Part shown: in pieces, positions 8,369 to 15,763 of the stretch
How positions within the stretch are numbered: the stretch's first letter is position 1
Layout: every line of letters starts with the position of its first letter
Position numbers and translations under genes: made by a program
DNA from: PALSA-1353 sp050014015
Lineage (GTDB): Bacteria > Planctomycetota > Phycisphaerae > Tepidisphaerales > Tepidisphaeraceae
Direction of reading: 5' to 3'
DNA length: 64,000 nucleotides
Assembly: GCA_050014015.1 (NCBI GenBank)
Contig: JBEKEC010000007.1
Span: 1 to 64,000, forward strand
The notes under the pieces: generated by a model
What the model was told of the DNA's origin: nothing
Databases searched by the model: none
Seen by the model: the letters and a program-made list of their open reading frames with translations, nothing else

Positions 8369-9496
8369 ATGGGCGAAAACGTGCGGATCATCGCCGGCGC
8401 CATGAGCGGAACCAGCGCCGACGGCGTGGACGTGGCCCTGGTTGGCATTAGCGGATGCGGTCTGGAAATGTCGGCCAAACTGCTGGCGTGGCATGGCAGG
8501 GGATTCCCGCGGGAATTGCGGGAGAGGATTTCGCGCATTCGCATGGGAGAGGCGATGCCGATATCCGCGCTGGCCGAAGCCGGGCGCGAGATTTCGCTTT
8601 GTTATGCGGCGGCGGTTAACGAAACGCTGGTGATGGCGGGTATGGCGGCCGGGGACCTGGCGGCGGTTGCGGCGCACGGGCAGACGCTCTATCACGATCC
8701 GCCCAATACGATTCAGTGGCTGGATCCGGCGTTGGTGGCGGCGGAAGTGGGAAGCGTGGTGGTGAGCGACTTCCGGCGTGCGGATTGCGCCGCCGGCGGG
8801 CAGGGGGCGCCGCTGGTGGCGCTGGCGGATTATCTGCTGTTTCGGCACGAAGGTAAAAATCGAGCGTTGCTCAACCTCGGGGGGATCGCGAATCTGACGT
8901 ACCTTCGCGCTGGTTGCGGAATCGACGAACTTGTCGCCTTCGACACCGGGCCTGGAAATTGCCTCAGCGACGATCTGATGCGGCAAAGCGATCCGCAGGG
9001 AATCGGCTGGGACGAGGGCGGAGCAGTAGCGGCCACAGGGTCGGCCGTCGATGAGATCGTCAAACACGTGCTTTCATCGGCTTATTTCGCCAAGCCGCCG
9101 CCGAAGTCCACCGATGGCCCGGCAATGATTAAACTGTTTGCCGATGCGCAGAAGGGCCGGCGATATCGGCTGGAAGACCTGGCGCGAACGGCGTGCCGGA
9201 TCGCGGCCGATGCCATCGCGGATTCGATGCGGAATTTCCGTGGGGCATTGCCGGACGAAATCATCGTCAGCGGAGGTGGGACGTTGAACAAGACGATGAT
9301 GGACTTGATTCGCCGGGGGCTCCCTCGTTGCGACGTGAGGACGATCGATGAGCTTGGGATTCCATCGGCGGCGAAGGAAGCGATGGCGTTCGCGCTGCTG
9401 GGAGCGGCGACGTTGGACGGGTTGCCGGGGAACGTGCCGGCGGCGACGGGAGCGAAACGGAGAGTGGTGCTCGGGGCGGTGACGCCGAGGCCGTGA
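8369..9496 (+). CDS. anmK: anhydro-N-acetylmuramic acid kinase
   Basis: AnmK hydrolyses and phosphorylates 1,6-anhydro-MurNAc to MurNAc-6-P in peptidoglycan recycling. The 375-residue protein has the diagnostic N-terminal GAMSGTSADGVDVALV, the VAAHGQTLYH segment, LNLGGIANLTYL and FDTGPGNCLSDDLM, all typical of the ASKHA-fold AnmK family. Length is normal. Immediately upstream of murQ, whose product uses its reaction product. Confidence 0.95.
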   Translation: MGENVRIIAGAMSGTSADGVDVALVGISGCGLEMSAKLLAWHGRGFPRELRERISRIRMGEAMPISALAEAGREISLCYAAAVNETLVMAGMAAGDLAAVAAHGQTLYHDPPNTIQWLDPALVAAEVGSVVVSDFRRADCAAGGQGAPLVALADYLLFRHEGKNRALLNLGGIANLTYLRAGCGIDELVAFDTGPGNCLSDDLMRQSDPQGIGWDEGGAVAATGSAVDEIVKHVLSSAYFAKPPPKSTDGPAMIKLFADAQKGRRYRLEDLARTACRIAADAIADSMRNFRGALPDEIIVSGGGTLNKTMMDLIRRGLPRCDVRTIDELGIPSAAKEAMAFALLGAATLDGLPGNVPAATGAKRRVVLGAVTPRP

Positions 9497-9517
9497 GAAG
9501 AGAATGCCGAATGCCAA

Positions 9518-10453
9518 ATGCCGAATGAAAAGGAACATGTTTTGGATCGATCGAGTTTACTGACTGAGCAGCGGCTGGCGGAATCGACGGAGTTGGACCG
9601 TATGTCCATCCTCGATGCGCTGGCGGTGATGAATGAGCAGGATTCGGTGGCCGTGAAAGCGGTGGCGTCGCAACGCGCGGAGGTGGCGCGGGCTATCGAG
9701 ATGGTGGCGACGGCGCTGAAGGCCGGGGGGAGATTGATTTACGTTGGGGCGGGGACGAGCGGAAGGCTGGGCGTATTGGACGCGGCGGAGTGTCCGCCGA
9801 CGTTCGGGGTCGATCCGCGAATGGTGCAGGGGGTGATCGCCGGCGGAGAGGGGGCGATGTTCCGCTCGGTGGAAGGGGCGGAGGACCGGGAAGACGATGG
9901 GGCGGCGGCGATGGATGCCAAAAAGGTGGGGCCGGCGGACGTGGTGATCGGGATCGCGGCGGGGGGGACGACGCCGTTTGTGCGCGGGGCGCTGGGACGG
10001 GCGGCGGAGTTGGGCACGAAAACGGTTTTCCTGTGCTGCGTGGAGAAAACGGATGCTGAGCCGAAGACCGATCTCGTCATTCGACCGCTGACCGGGCCGG
10101 AAGTGTTGACGGGATCGACCCGGCTGAAAGCCGGGACGGCCACGAAATTGGTGCTGAATCAGATCACCACGCTGGCGATGGTGCGGATGGGGAAAGTTCA
10201 CGAGAACCTGATGGTCGATCTGAAGGCGACGAATCAGAAATTGCGGGACCGTGCGGCGCGGATCGTGGCGATGCTGACGGGAACGTCGCGGGATGAGGCG
10301 ATGGAGGTTTTGAGGTCAGCCGATGGGGAAGTGAAGACGGCGATCGTGATGAAGAAGAGCGGGGTGGATGCGGGGGAAGCGAGGACCATCCTGCGTGAAG
10401 CGGCGGGGAATTTGAGAGCGGCGATGGAAACTCGAAATTCGAAATTCGAATGA
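9518..10453 (+). CDS. murQ: N-acetylmuramic acid 6-phosphate etherase
   Basis: MurQ cleaves the lactyl ether of MurNAc-6-P to GlcNAc-6-P and D-lactate. The 311-residue protein shows the family start (LTEQRLAESTELDRMS), SIS-domain phosphosugar motif IYVGAGTSGRLGVLDAAECPPTFG, EDDGAAAM, and GIAAGGTTPFV. It lies 21 bases after anmK, forming a recycling operon. Both the first codons (GCCGAATG iterations) and the last residues (METRNSKFE) are encoded by dispersed repeat sequence, so the true ends of the ancestral protein are probably slightly inside. Confidence 0.95.
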   Translation: MPNEKEHVLDRSSLLTEQRLAESTELDRMSILDALAVMNEQDSVAVKAVASQRAEVARAIEMVATALKAGGRLIYVGAGTSGRLGVLDAAECPPTFGVDPRMVQGVIAGGEGAMFRSVEGAEDREDDGAAAMDAKKVGPADVVIGIAAGGTTPFVRGALGRAAELGTKTVFLCCVEKTDAEPKTDLVIRPLTGPEVLTGSTRLKAGTATKLVLNQITTLAMVRMGKVHENLMVDLKATNQKLRDRAARIVAMLTGTSRDEAMEVLRSADGEVKTAIVMKKSGVDAGEARTILREAAGNLRAAMETRNSKFE

Positions 10454-10530
10454 CGAATCAAATTCAAAACTCGAAATTCGAAACCAAGGCGTTTCGTCAT
10501 TCGAATTTCGAATTTCGAGTTTCGAATTTC
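10425..10530. repeat. CGAAATTCGAATGACGAA hairpin repeat, copy 1
   Basis: Tandem copies of CTCGAAATTCGAA followed by their reverse complement form a long imperfect hairpin covering the murQ 3' end and the gap to the convergent citrate synthase gene. A closely similar hairpin lies at 18829-18950. Probably a dispersed palindromic repeat that also acts as a terminator. Confidence 0.7.
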
Positions 10531-10535
10531 CGCAT

Positions 10536-11678
10536 TCACCTCTGGTGAATCGGCACAACCTTCAACCCAAACGGTCCGCGGTAATCGTCCTGGGGTCGGA
10601 TGATCCGATTATTCGCGTGCTGTTCCATCACGTGTGCGGTCCAGCCGGCGATGCGGGCGATGGCGAAAATCGGGGTGTAAAGATCGATGGGAATGCCCAT
10701 CACGTAGTAGGCGCTGGCGCTGAAGAAATCGACGTTGGGGTCTTTGTTCTTCATCTCCTTGACGATGGGGATGAGCTGCTCGGACATTTCGTACCACTTG
10801 GTATTCCCGGCGACTTCGCCGAGATGGCGGCTCATCTTGCGCAGAAAGGCGGCGCGGGGATCGAAAGTTTTGTAGACGCGATGGCCAAAGCCGGGGATTT
10901 TCTGGCCGGCGTCGAGCAGTTCGCGGACGCGTTTGGCGGCGGTCGGGGCATCGCCGCATTCCAATAGAAGCTGCATGACTTCCTGGTTGGCGCCGCCGTG
11001 CAGAGGCCCTTTGAGGGCGCCGAGGGCGGCGGTGACGGCGGCGTGCATGTCGGCGAGAGTGGCGGCGGTGATGCGAGCGGCGAACGTGCTGGCGTTGAAG
11101 CCGTGCTCGGCGTGAAGGACCAGCGCCGCGTCGAGAACGCGCACCAGCGTTTCGTGAGCGCGTGAGCCGTTGAGCATGTGAAGGAAATTGCCGGCGATGG
11201 AGGCGTGCGGATCGGGGCGGATCGGCTTGCGGCCTCGCCGCAGGCGATCGAACGCCGCCACGATGGTTGGCAATTGGGCGGTCAAGCGGATGGCCTTGCG
11301 AAGATTGGCTGCCGGGTCGTTGTTTTGCAGATCGGGGTCGGAGCTGCTGAGAGAACTGGCGGCGGTCCGCAAAGCGTCCATCGGCTCGGTGGAGGGGGGC
11401 AAAGCCTTGAGCACCGCCAGGGTGTGGGGCGGCAGGGCGGCATGAACCCCAAGCTGGGCCTTGAGTTGCGTCAATTCCGAGCGGACCGGCAGCCTGGCCT
11501 TCCAAAGCAGGAAGGCGGTCTCCTCGAATGTGGCGTTTTCGACGAGGTCGGCGATATCGTACCCGCGATAGACCAGCCGGCCCTCGACGCCGTCGATAAA
11601 GCAGATTTCGCTGGGCGCCGCCACAACGCCCTCAAGCCCGGCCGGATTTTTAGCTGGAGACGAAACGGCTTGACTCAT
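10536..11678 (-). CDS. gltA: citrate synthase
   Basis: Condenses acetyl-CoA and oxaloacetate to citrate. At 380 residues it is the short type (as in Gram-positives and archaea), lacking the long N-terminal domain of the E. coli enzyme. Catalytic residues are visible: H227 in GPLHGGANQ, H266 in GFGHRVYK and D317 in VDFFSAS, plus LHAEHGFNASTF. Methylcitrate synthase has the same signature and cannot be excluded; no prp genes are nearby. The IS1-family transposon inserted 92 bases upstream of the start codon, so its promoter may be displaced. Confidence 0.93.
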   Translation of the reverse strand: MSQAVSSPAKNPAGLEGVVAAPSEICFIDGVEGRLVYRGYDIADLVENATFEETAFLLWKARLPVRSELTQLKAQLGVHAALPPHTLAVLKALPPSTEPMDALRTAASSLSSSDPDLQNNDPAANLRKAIRLTAQLPTIVAAFDRLRRGRKPIRPDPHASIAGNFLHMLNGSRAHETLVRVLDAALVLHAEHGFNASTFAARITAATLADMHAAVTAALGALKGPLHGGANQEVMQLLLECGDAPTAAKRVRELLDAGQKIPGFGHRVYKTFDPRAAFLRKMSRHLGEVAGNTKWYEMSEQLIPIVKEMKNKDPNVDFFSASAYYVMGIPIDLYTPIFAIARIAGWTAHVMEQHANNRIIRPQDDYRGPFGLKVVPIHQR

Positions 11679-11762
11679 GACGCTCCGATGGGGGAAGTGC
11701 GAAGGCTCGGCCGGACTATATCGGTGCCGTATTTCCGCGTCAATTCTATTCCGGACTGCACC

Positions 11763-11788
11763 CGAAGTCTGGTAGTGTCCTAATTTGA
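11763..11788 (+). repeat. left target duplication and terminal inverted repeat
   Basis: CGAAGTCT (11763-11770) followed by the 18-bp left terminal repeat (11771-11788). It pairs with 15231-15256. Confidence 0.88.
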
Positions 11789-11821
11789 CTTTGTGCAGAG
11801 GAAAAGCAAAACGACCGTTAG

Positions 11822-12373
11822 TTACATCTCCGGAGTTACGGAGGTTACGACGATTCCCTCTAATTCGGCCTTGACCTTGGCGTTCGCCTCATTGTCCGCG
11901 ATGCAAAACCAAGTTGTGTCCATCTTTGTCGCGCGATCAACACCCATAACCCGGAATTTTCTTTCGATAGGATAACTCAGAGATTTCGCGCGTGGTCCTT
12001 TGTATGAAGGGATCGCTTGTGGAGATTGGCCGCCGGCATACGACCAAACCACAAGAACGAACCAGATTATTACGTTCACCCCGCCAAACACGATCTGTCC
12101 AGCGGGCCAACGGAATGGTTCCAGGTAACCTATCGTCCAAATGGCGATAAACGGAAGGATAAGCCAAAGCCACCCTCCAACCGTGATCGCTATGGCTTGT
12201 GGATGATTCCGCATCCAGGTCGCGTTGTAACCCGGAAACCAAGCAAAAAGAATCACAAGAATGATGGCGGTAACTACCCATAAGGCCACTGCCGCCGTGT
12301 CGAGCTTGGCAACTGTGAGAACGATAATCAGCCCCGTCCATATCGCAAGCCATCCCCAAATCAATGCTCGCAT
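11822..12373 (-). CDS. four-helix membrane protein, transposon passenger
   Basis: Unrecognised 183-residue protein. About four hydrophobic segments fill residues 5-120 (WLAIWTGLIIVLTVA; VVTAIILVILFAWF; ITVGGWLWLILPFIAIW; IVFGGVNVIIWFVLVVW), followed by a soluble tail with KFRVMGVDRATKMDTTWFCIADNEANAK, a segment I associate loosely with planctomycete membrane proteins. It is the outermost left gene of the transposon. No function can be assigned. Confidence 0.6.
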   Translation of the reverse strand: MRALIWGWLAIWTGLIIVLTVAKLDTAAVALWVVTAIILVILFAWFPGYNATWMRNHPQAIAITVGGWLWLILPFIAIWTIGYLEPFRWPAGQIVFGGVNVIIWFVLVVWSYAGGQSPQAIPSYKGPRAKSLSYPIERKFRVMGVDRATKMDTTWFCIADNEANAKVKAELEGIVVTSVTPEM

Positions 12374-12524
12374 TTGGCCTTTCGGCTAACGGCGCTAGTT
12401 TACCACAACTTGCCATCGTAAAATATCGAGCATCGGGAACGGCGGCCTAATTACCCGCCGAAGGTCCGGGCGGTGGTCTGGCTCTCACCTTCCAGATCAT
12501 CGCCCCGGATCGGTCCCGTGAAAG

Positions 12525-12902
12525 GTGAGACGCTTGCGGCGAATGTGGCATCAAAAGCGCGGGGAATCGTCGGGAGATTTTGAGGAGCGGGTAAGCCGCG
12601 AAAGCCGGGAAGAGGACGCCCGCGAGCGCCAGCTTAAAATCGACGAAGAAGCCCTAAAACTTAAAGAACGCCAAATCAAGGCGCTGGAAGCATTAGCTGC
12701 CCAATCGCTCAAGCCACTTCGCGGAACTGCCAAGAAAATCGCTCAATACATAATTAAATATCCGGGCAAGCTCGGCGACATAATTGCATTGGATTGCGGG
12801 GTTACTCCAGAACACTTCCGGCGCGTGTTCCGCGAAAAGTTGCGTCCCGCTGGATTCACAAATTACGGCGATGGTGAGGGTTACTTCCCACCGACCGCGT
12901 AG
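12525..12902 (+). CDS. coiled-coil and helix-turn-helix protein, transposon passenger
   Basis: A 125-residue protein: residues 15-60 are a charged helical region (EERVSRESREEDARERQLKIDEE...), followed by a C-terminal segment IALDCGVTPEHFRRVFREKL that resembles a helix-turn-helix recognition unit. GTG 12525 or ATG 12543 could be the start. Unknown function; a DNA-binding role is inferred only. Confidence 0.5.
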   Translation: MRRLRRMWHQKRGESSGDFEERVSRESREEDARERQLKIDEEALKLKERQIKALEALAAQSLKPLRGTAKKIAQYIIKYPGKLGDIIALDCGVTPEHFRRVFREKLRPAGFTNYGDGEGYFPPTA

Positions 12903-13114
12903 CGCTACATCGGCGCTACATACAAATCCGCCCGATTTGAAATACTGGAATCCCGTTGTCGGCGCATGAAAAAGGCCGTGACCCGCGAGGTCCGGCCCGT
13001 AGTAATGCCCGTCACGGAAAGCGAGTGTTTTGTGAGATACCGGTTTCCGCTGGGGCGCTACATCCCCATCGTAGCACGTCCGCCACCAATTTCCAGTCCC
13101 GCGAAAGCGGGGCA

Positions 13115-13291
13115 TCATGCCTTTGCCGCCAGCCGCTTGGCAAGCGTCATAAGCTCAAATCTCGCCCAGGTGGACGTTTCGAGGCTTTTTGAGGCCGCCG
13201 CCCGGTCGATGGTCTTTCGCTCATCCTCGGTAAGCCGGATGCGCAGCATGTTGGTTTTGGCCTGTCCAGCCGTTTTCTTTGGTCTTGCCAT
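13115..13291 (-). CDS. ribbon-helix-helix (CopG/Arc-like) small protein
   Basis: A 58-residue protein starting MARPKKTAGQAKTNMLRIRL. The MLRIRLTEDERKTIDRAA stretch is the beta-strand plus helix A of a ribbon-helix-helix DNA-binding fold, as in CopG, MobC-type and antitoxin proteins. It lies divergent to the transposase, with an inverted repeat over the intervening promoter (13300-13363), which suggests it represses the transposase and itself. No toxin partner is apparent. Confidence 0.6.
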   Translation of the reverse strand: MARPKKTAGQAKTNMLRIRLTEDERKTIDRAAASKSLETSTWARFELMTLAKRLAAKA

Positions 13292-13299
13292 AAAATGAC

Positions 13300-13365
13300 T
13301 GTAGCAACAAAAAACTCACAAATCAAGAAGAATTTTGTTGACTGTGGGGTTTTTGTTGCTACAAT
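13300..13365 (+). promoter_or_regulatory. transposase promoter overlapped by inverted repeat
   Basis: TTGACT (13338-13343), a 16-base spacer and TACAAT (13360-13365) make a good sigma-70 promoter pointing to the transposase. TGTAGCAACAAAAAAC (13300-13315) and GTTTTTGTTGCTACA (13349-13363) are inverted repeats; the right arm covers the -10 region, fitting an operator for the adjacent ribbon-helix-helix protein. A hairpin CCCCGG...CCGGGG follows at about 13377-13400. Confidence 0.55.
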
Positions 13366-13486
13366 ACAAATATAAACCCCGGCTGCTATCAACAACCGGG
13401 GAAGTGACAATCAGCGGGATACGCTAACTGCCGACTAGGAAACAGCATTTTAGCGAATTCCGCCCGGAATAGGAAAGGAATTCGCA

Positions 13487-14317
13487 ATGGCAAACGCACT
13501 ACCCCGATTGAAGCAACAGGCGATCATTCACCTTTTGGTTGAAGGAAACTCCATCCGTTCCATTGAACGGCTGACCGGCGTTCATCGCGATACAATCATG
13601 CGGCTGGCCGTGAACGTCGGCGGCAAGTGCAAGAAATTCCTCAACGCTTGGCTGCGTAACCTCAAGCTCCGGCATGTCCAGGCGGATGAAATCTGGACAT
13701 TCGTGGGTTGCAAGCAAGAGACGTTAAAGCGGGCGCTGGTCGTTAATCCCACGATGGGCGATCAATTCCTGTACGTTGCGTTCGATCAGGACACGAAGCT
13801 CATTGCGACATTCGCCATCGGCAAGCGATGCACGGAAGTCACTCAGGCGTTCATGTATGACCTTGCTGACCGGATCGTCACGGATGCGCCCCAGCTTTCA
13901 ACCGATGGATGGCAAGCGTATCCCAATGCCGTTAAAAACGCCTTCGGCGACGAAATCGCCTACGGCCAAATCATCAAGGAATTTGCCGAGCCGATTCAAC
14001 CCGGCCGGTACGGCCCACCCGTTCTGGTGGCGTCTGAACGTCGCCAGATTACGGGCCTCGCTGATATTGATTTGAAGTCGATTTGCACCAGCCACGTTGA
14101 ACGGAACAACCTCACGATCCGCACGTTTATGAGGCGGTTCACGCGGCTATCGCTCGGCTTCTCAAAGAAGCTCGAAAACCTTGCGGCAGCGGTTGCCCTC
14201 CACGTCGCCCACTACAACTTCTGCCGGGTCCACGGCACCACGCGGATTACCCCGGCGATGGCCGCTGGCGTCACAGATCATGTTTGGGAATTGGACGAGT
14301 TGCTGGCAGCGGTTTGA
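13487..14317 (+). CDS. IS1-family DDE transposase (single reading frame)
   Basis: A 276-residue transposase with an N-terminal helix-turn-helix (LLVEGNSIRSIERLTGVHRDTIMRL, 17-40) and the catalytic triad D67 (ADEIWTFVG), D140 (LSTDGWQAYPNAV) and E205 (SHVERNNLTIRTFMRRFTR). Unlike E. coli IS1 there is no InsA/InsB frameshift: one ORF encodes the whole enzyme. AGGAAAGG precedes the ATG. Expected to mobilise 11771-15248. Its 3' end overlaps the convergent 14278 gene by 40 bases. Confidence 0.9.
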   Translation: MANALPRLKQQAIIHLLVEGNSIRSIERLTGVHRDTIMRLAVNVGGKCKKFLNAWLRNLKLRHVQADEIWTFVGCKQETLKRALVVNPTMGDQFLYVAFDQDTKLIATFAIGKRCTEVTQAFMYDLADRIVTDAPQLSTDGWQAYPNAVKNAFGDEIAYGQIIKEFAEPIQPGRYGPPVLVASERRQITGLADIDLKSICTSHVERNNLTIRTFMRRFTRLSLGFSKKLENLAAAVALHVAHYNFCRVHGTTRITPAMAAGVTDHVWELDELLAAV

Positions 14318-14811
14318 TTCGCCTTGAAAAAGGCCGTTAGAGCTTCTTTGATCGTCGGGCGAATCGTATATGCGTCAATCCCGTCGAATTGCAGCCATCC
14401 AGTTTCTTTTGCCAACTCTGCAAGCGGATGCTCAGATACGTTCGAGAACTGCCTTCCCACCAGAAACTTCCTTGCAGAATATTCGTTCATTGTCCCCCCC
14501 AAAATAAGCATTTGCTCTAGAAGCAGCGTGAAGCTGGGAAGCAAGATCGAAATTTCGTATTTGATTTTGTCTGCTAGTTCTTTATCGAATGGATGCCTGT
14601 TCGCATCTCGGGCTCGTTTGTATTCTTTGACCCACAGGCGATACGACGCAAACAAAAGACCCAAGACTCCGGCCACGGAAAGAAGAAGCCCGATCCATTT
14701 CTGGGAGACAAACGGTCCTATAAACAAAAGGACTATTGCAATGACGCTACTGGTCATCACCGATCTCCATTCGTCATAAATCGCAATCGCGAATGGTTTG
14801 AGGTATGCCAT
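14278..14811 (-). CDS. membrane-anchored protein, transposon passenger
   Basis: Unrecognised 177-residue protein. Two hydrophobic segments near residues 20-60 (VIAIVLLFIGPFVSQKWIGLLLSVAGVLGLLFASYRLW) form a hairpin anchor; the remainder (70-165) is a soluble domain with ELAKETGWLQFDGIDAYTIRPTIKEALTAFF, which may be a small winged-helix-like fold. Convergent with and overlapping the transposase end. Confidence 0.55.
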   Translation of the reverse strand: MAYLKPFAIAIYDEWRSVMTSSVIAIVLLFIGPFVSQKWIGLLLSVAGVLGLLFASYRLWVKEYKRARDANRHPFDKELADKIKYEISILLPSFTLLLEQMLILGGTMNEYSARKFLVGRQFSNVSEHPLAELAKETGWLQFDGIDAYTIRPTIKEALTAFFKANQTAASNSSNSQT

Positions 14812-14937
14812 TTCGGCGTTTCTCCGATTTTGATATCGGAAAACTGCCGCGATTCTCGAAAGTCGAAGATGTCAGGACGGAATTTCAGATTACCGCCTCC
14901 GGGCGGCTTTTTCGTGCGTGGGTGGTAGAATGCCCGC

Positions 14938-15216
14938 ATGGCCGTATGCGCGAACTGTGGCCGTACGATTGGCAAACTGGAAACGCCCCATGATTGGCAA
15001 GGCCACATCGTTTGTGCGGAATGCCGCAGTCGGTTGTCACCAGTAATACGCGAAGAACCAATCGAAACTCGCCCGGTAATCCCCGGCATATTCAAGCTCC
15101 TGGCGTGGCTATTGGTGATAATCATCCTTTTGTGGGCAGTTTCCGCGATTCAAGATCATCTCAATCGACAAGCCGACATAAATGAGGAAATCCTGCATAA
15201 TGGCCAAGGCCCGTAG
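14938..15216 (+). CDS. zinc-ribbon membrane protein, transposon passenger
   Basis: A 92-residue protein with an N-terminal CxxC...CxxC zinc ribbon (CANCGRTIGKLETP ... IVCAEC) and one transmembrane helix (LLAWLLVIIILLWAVSAI). The ribbon is clearly related to the N-termini of the proteins at 29104-29640 and 29662-30429 in the comEC element (ANCG-IG-LETP-W---VC--C). Function unknown. It is the rightmost transposon gene. Confidence 0.6.
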   Translation: MAVCANCGRTIGKLETPHDWQGHIVCAECRSRLSPVIREEPIETRPVIPGIFKLLAWLLVIIILLWAVSAIQDHLNRQADINEEILHNGQGP

Positions 15217-15230
15217 GGGCCGGGAAAATT

Positions 15231-15256
15231 TCAAATTAGGACACCACCCGAAGTCT
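15231..15256 (-). repeat. right terminal inverted repeat and target duplication
   Basis: Right terminal repeat 15231-15248 followed by CGAAGTCT (15249-15256), identical to the left flank. Confidence 0.88.
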
Positions 15257-15326
15257 TTGGAAAACCCGTGTTGAAACGGCCGCCGAGACTTGACGCGGCG
15301 GGGCGAAAGTTGCAATCTGTCCGGGC

Positions 15327-15665
15327 ATGGATGAAACACTTTTCAGCAAGATAATCGCCCGGAAAATCCCTGCTAAAATCGCCTACGAGGACGAATCTTA
15401 TATCGCGATTTATGACGTCAACCCGCAAGCGCCGGTGCATTTGCTGGTGATCACTAAAAAGCTCATCCCGACGCTCAACGACGTGAAGCCGGCGGATGCG
15501 GGATTGGTGGGAGGGATGTTCCTGGTGGCCGGGCAATTGATGAAGCAAATGGGGCACAGCGAATACCGGACGATCTTCAATTGCGGTCGCGGGGCGGGGC
15601 AGACGGTGTTTCATCTGCACCTGCACGTCCTGGCGGGGCGGCCGTTTACATGGCCGCCGGGGTAA
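15327..15665 (+). CDS. HIT-family (HINT) nucleotide-binding protein
   Basis: A 112-residue histidine-triad protein: FSKIIARKIPAKIAYEDE at the start, AIYDVNPQAPVHLLVITKK in the centre, and the triad VFHLHLHVLAG at the C-terminus (H-x-H-x-H near 95-100). Hint proteins hydrolyse nucleoside phosphoramidates such as AMP-lysine. Full length for the family. Confidence 0.93.
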   Translation: MDETLFSKIIARKIPAKIAYEDESYIAIYDVNPQAPVHLLVITKKLIPTLNDVKPADAGLVGGMFLVAGQLMKQMGHSEYRTIFNCGRGAGQTVFHLHLHVLAGRPFTWPPG

Positions 15666-15671
15666 CGACGA

Positions 15672-15700
15672 CCGAAAAGGCTTCTGACCCCTTTTTCACC
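15672..15700 (+). repeat. REP-like sequence, outlying copy
   Basis: CCGAAAAGGCTTCTGACCCCTTTTTCAC resembles the GGCTTATGACCCCTTTTT repeats that flank the transposase at 17071. It lies between the HIT gene and the SPFH operator. Confidence 0.6.
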
Positions 15701-15718
15701 TTTACAACCTCTATGATC

Positions 15719-15738
15719 TCATTATGATATCATAATGA
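15719..15738. promoter_or_regulatory. 20-bp perfect palindromic operator upstream of SPFH gene
   Basis: A perfect palindrome centred on ATTATGATATCATAAT (15721-15736, extended two bases each side), 25 bases before the SPFH start codon and just upstream of its AGAGGAGG ribosome site. Half-site ATGAT recurs at 15713. Probably bound by an operon repressor; the encoded ribbon-helix-helix protein at 16738 is a candidate. Confidence 0.6.
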
Positions 15739-15763
15739 TAACACTTCAAAAGAGGAGGTTGAT

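Larger units (their letters stand above)
11771..15248. mobile_element. IS1-family transposon with passenger genes (3.48 kb)
   Basis: The left end GGTAGTGTCCTAATTTGA (11771-11788) and right end TCAAATTAGGACACCACC (15231-15248) are inverted repeats matching at 17 of 18 positions. The 8-bp flanks CGAAGTCT (11763-11770 and 15249-15256) are identical, a target-site duplication of the size known for IS1-family elements. Inside are a single-frame DDE transposase and at least five other genes: two multi-spanning or anchored membrane proteins, an HTH protein, a ribbon-helix-helix protein and a zinc-ribbon protein. Ordinary IS1 members are under 1 kb, so this is an expanded, passenger-bearing form. Confidence 0.88.

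Noticed and set aside
13115..13291. Toxin-antitoxin pair in the IS1 transposon
   Set aside because: The ribbon-helix-helix protein has no adjacent small toxin-like gene; neighbours are the transposase and an HTH protein.
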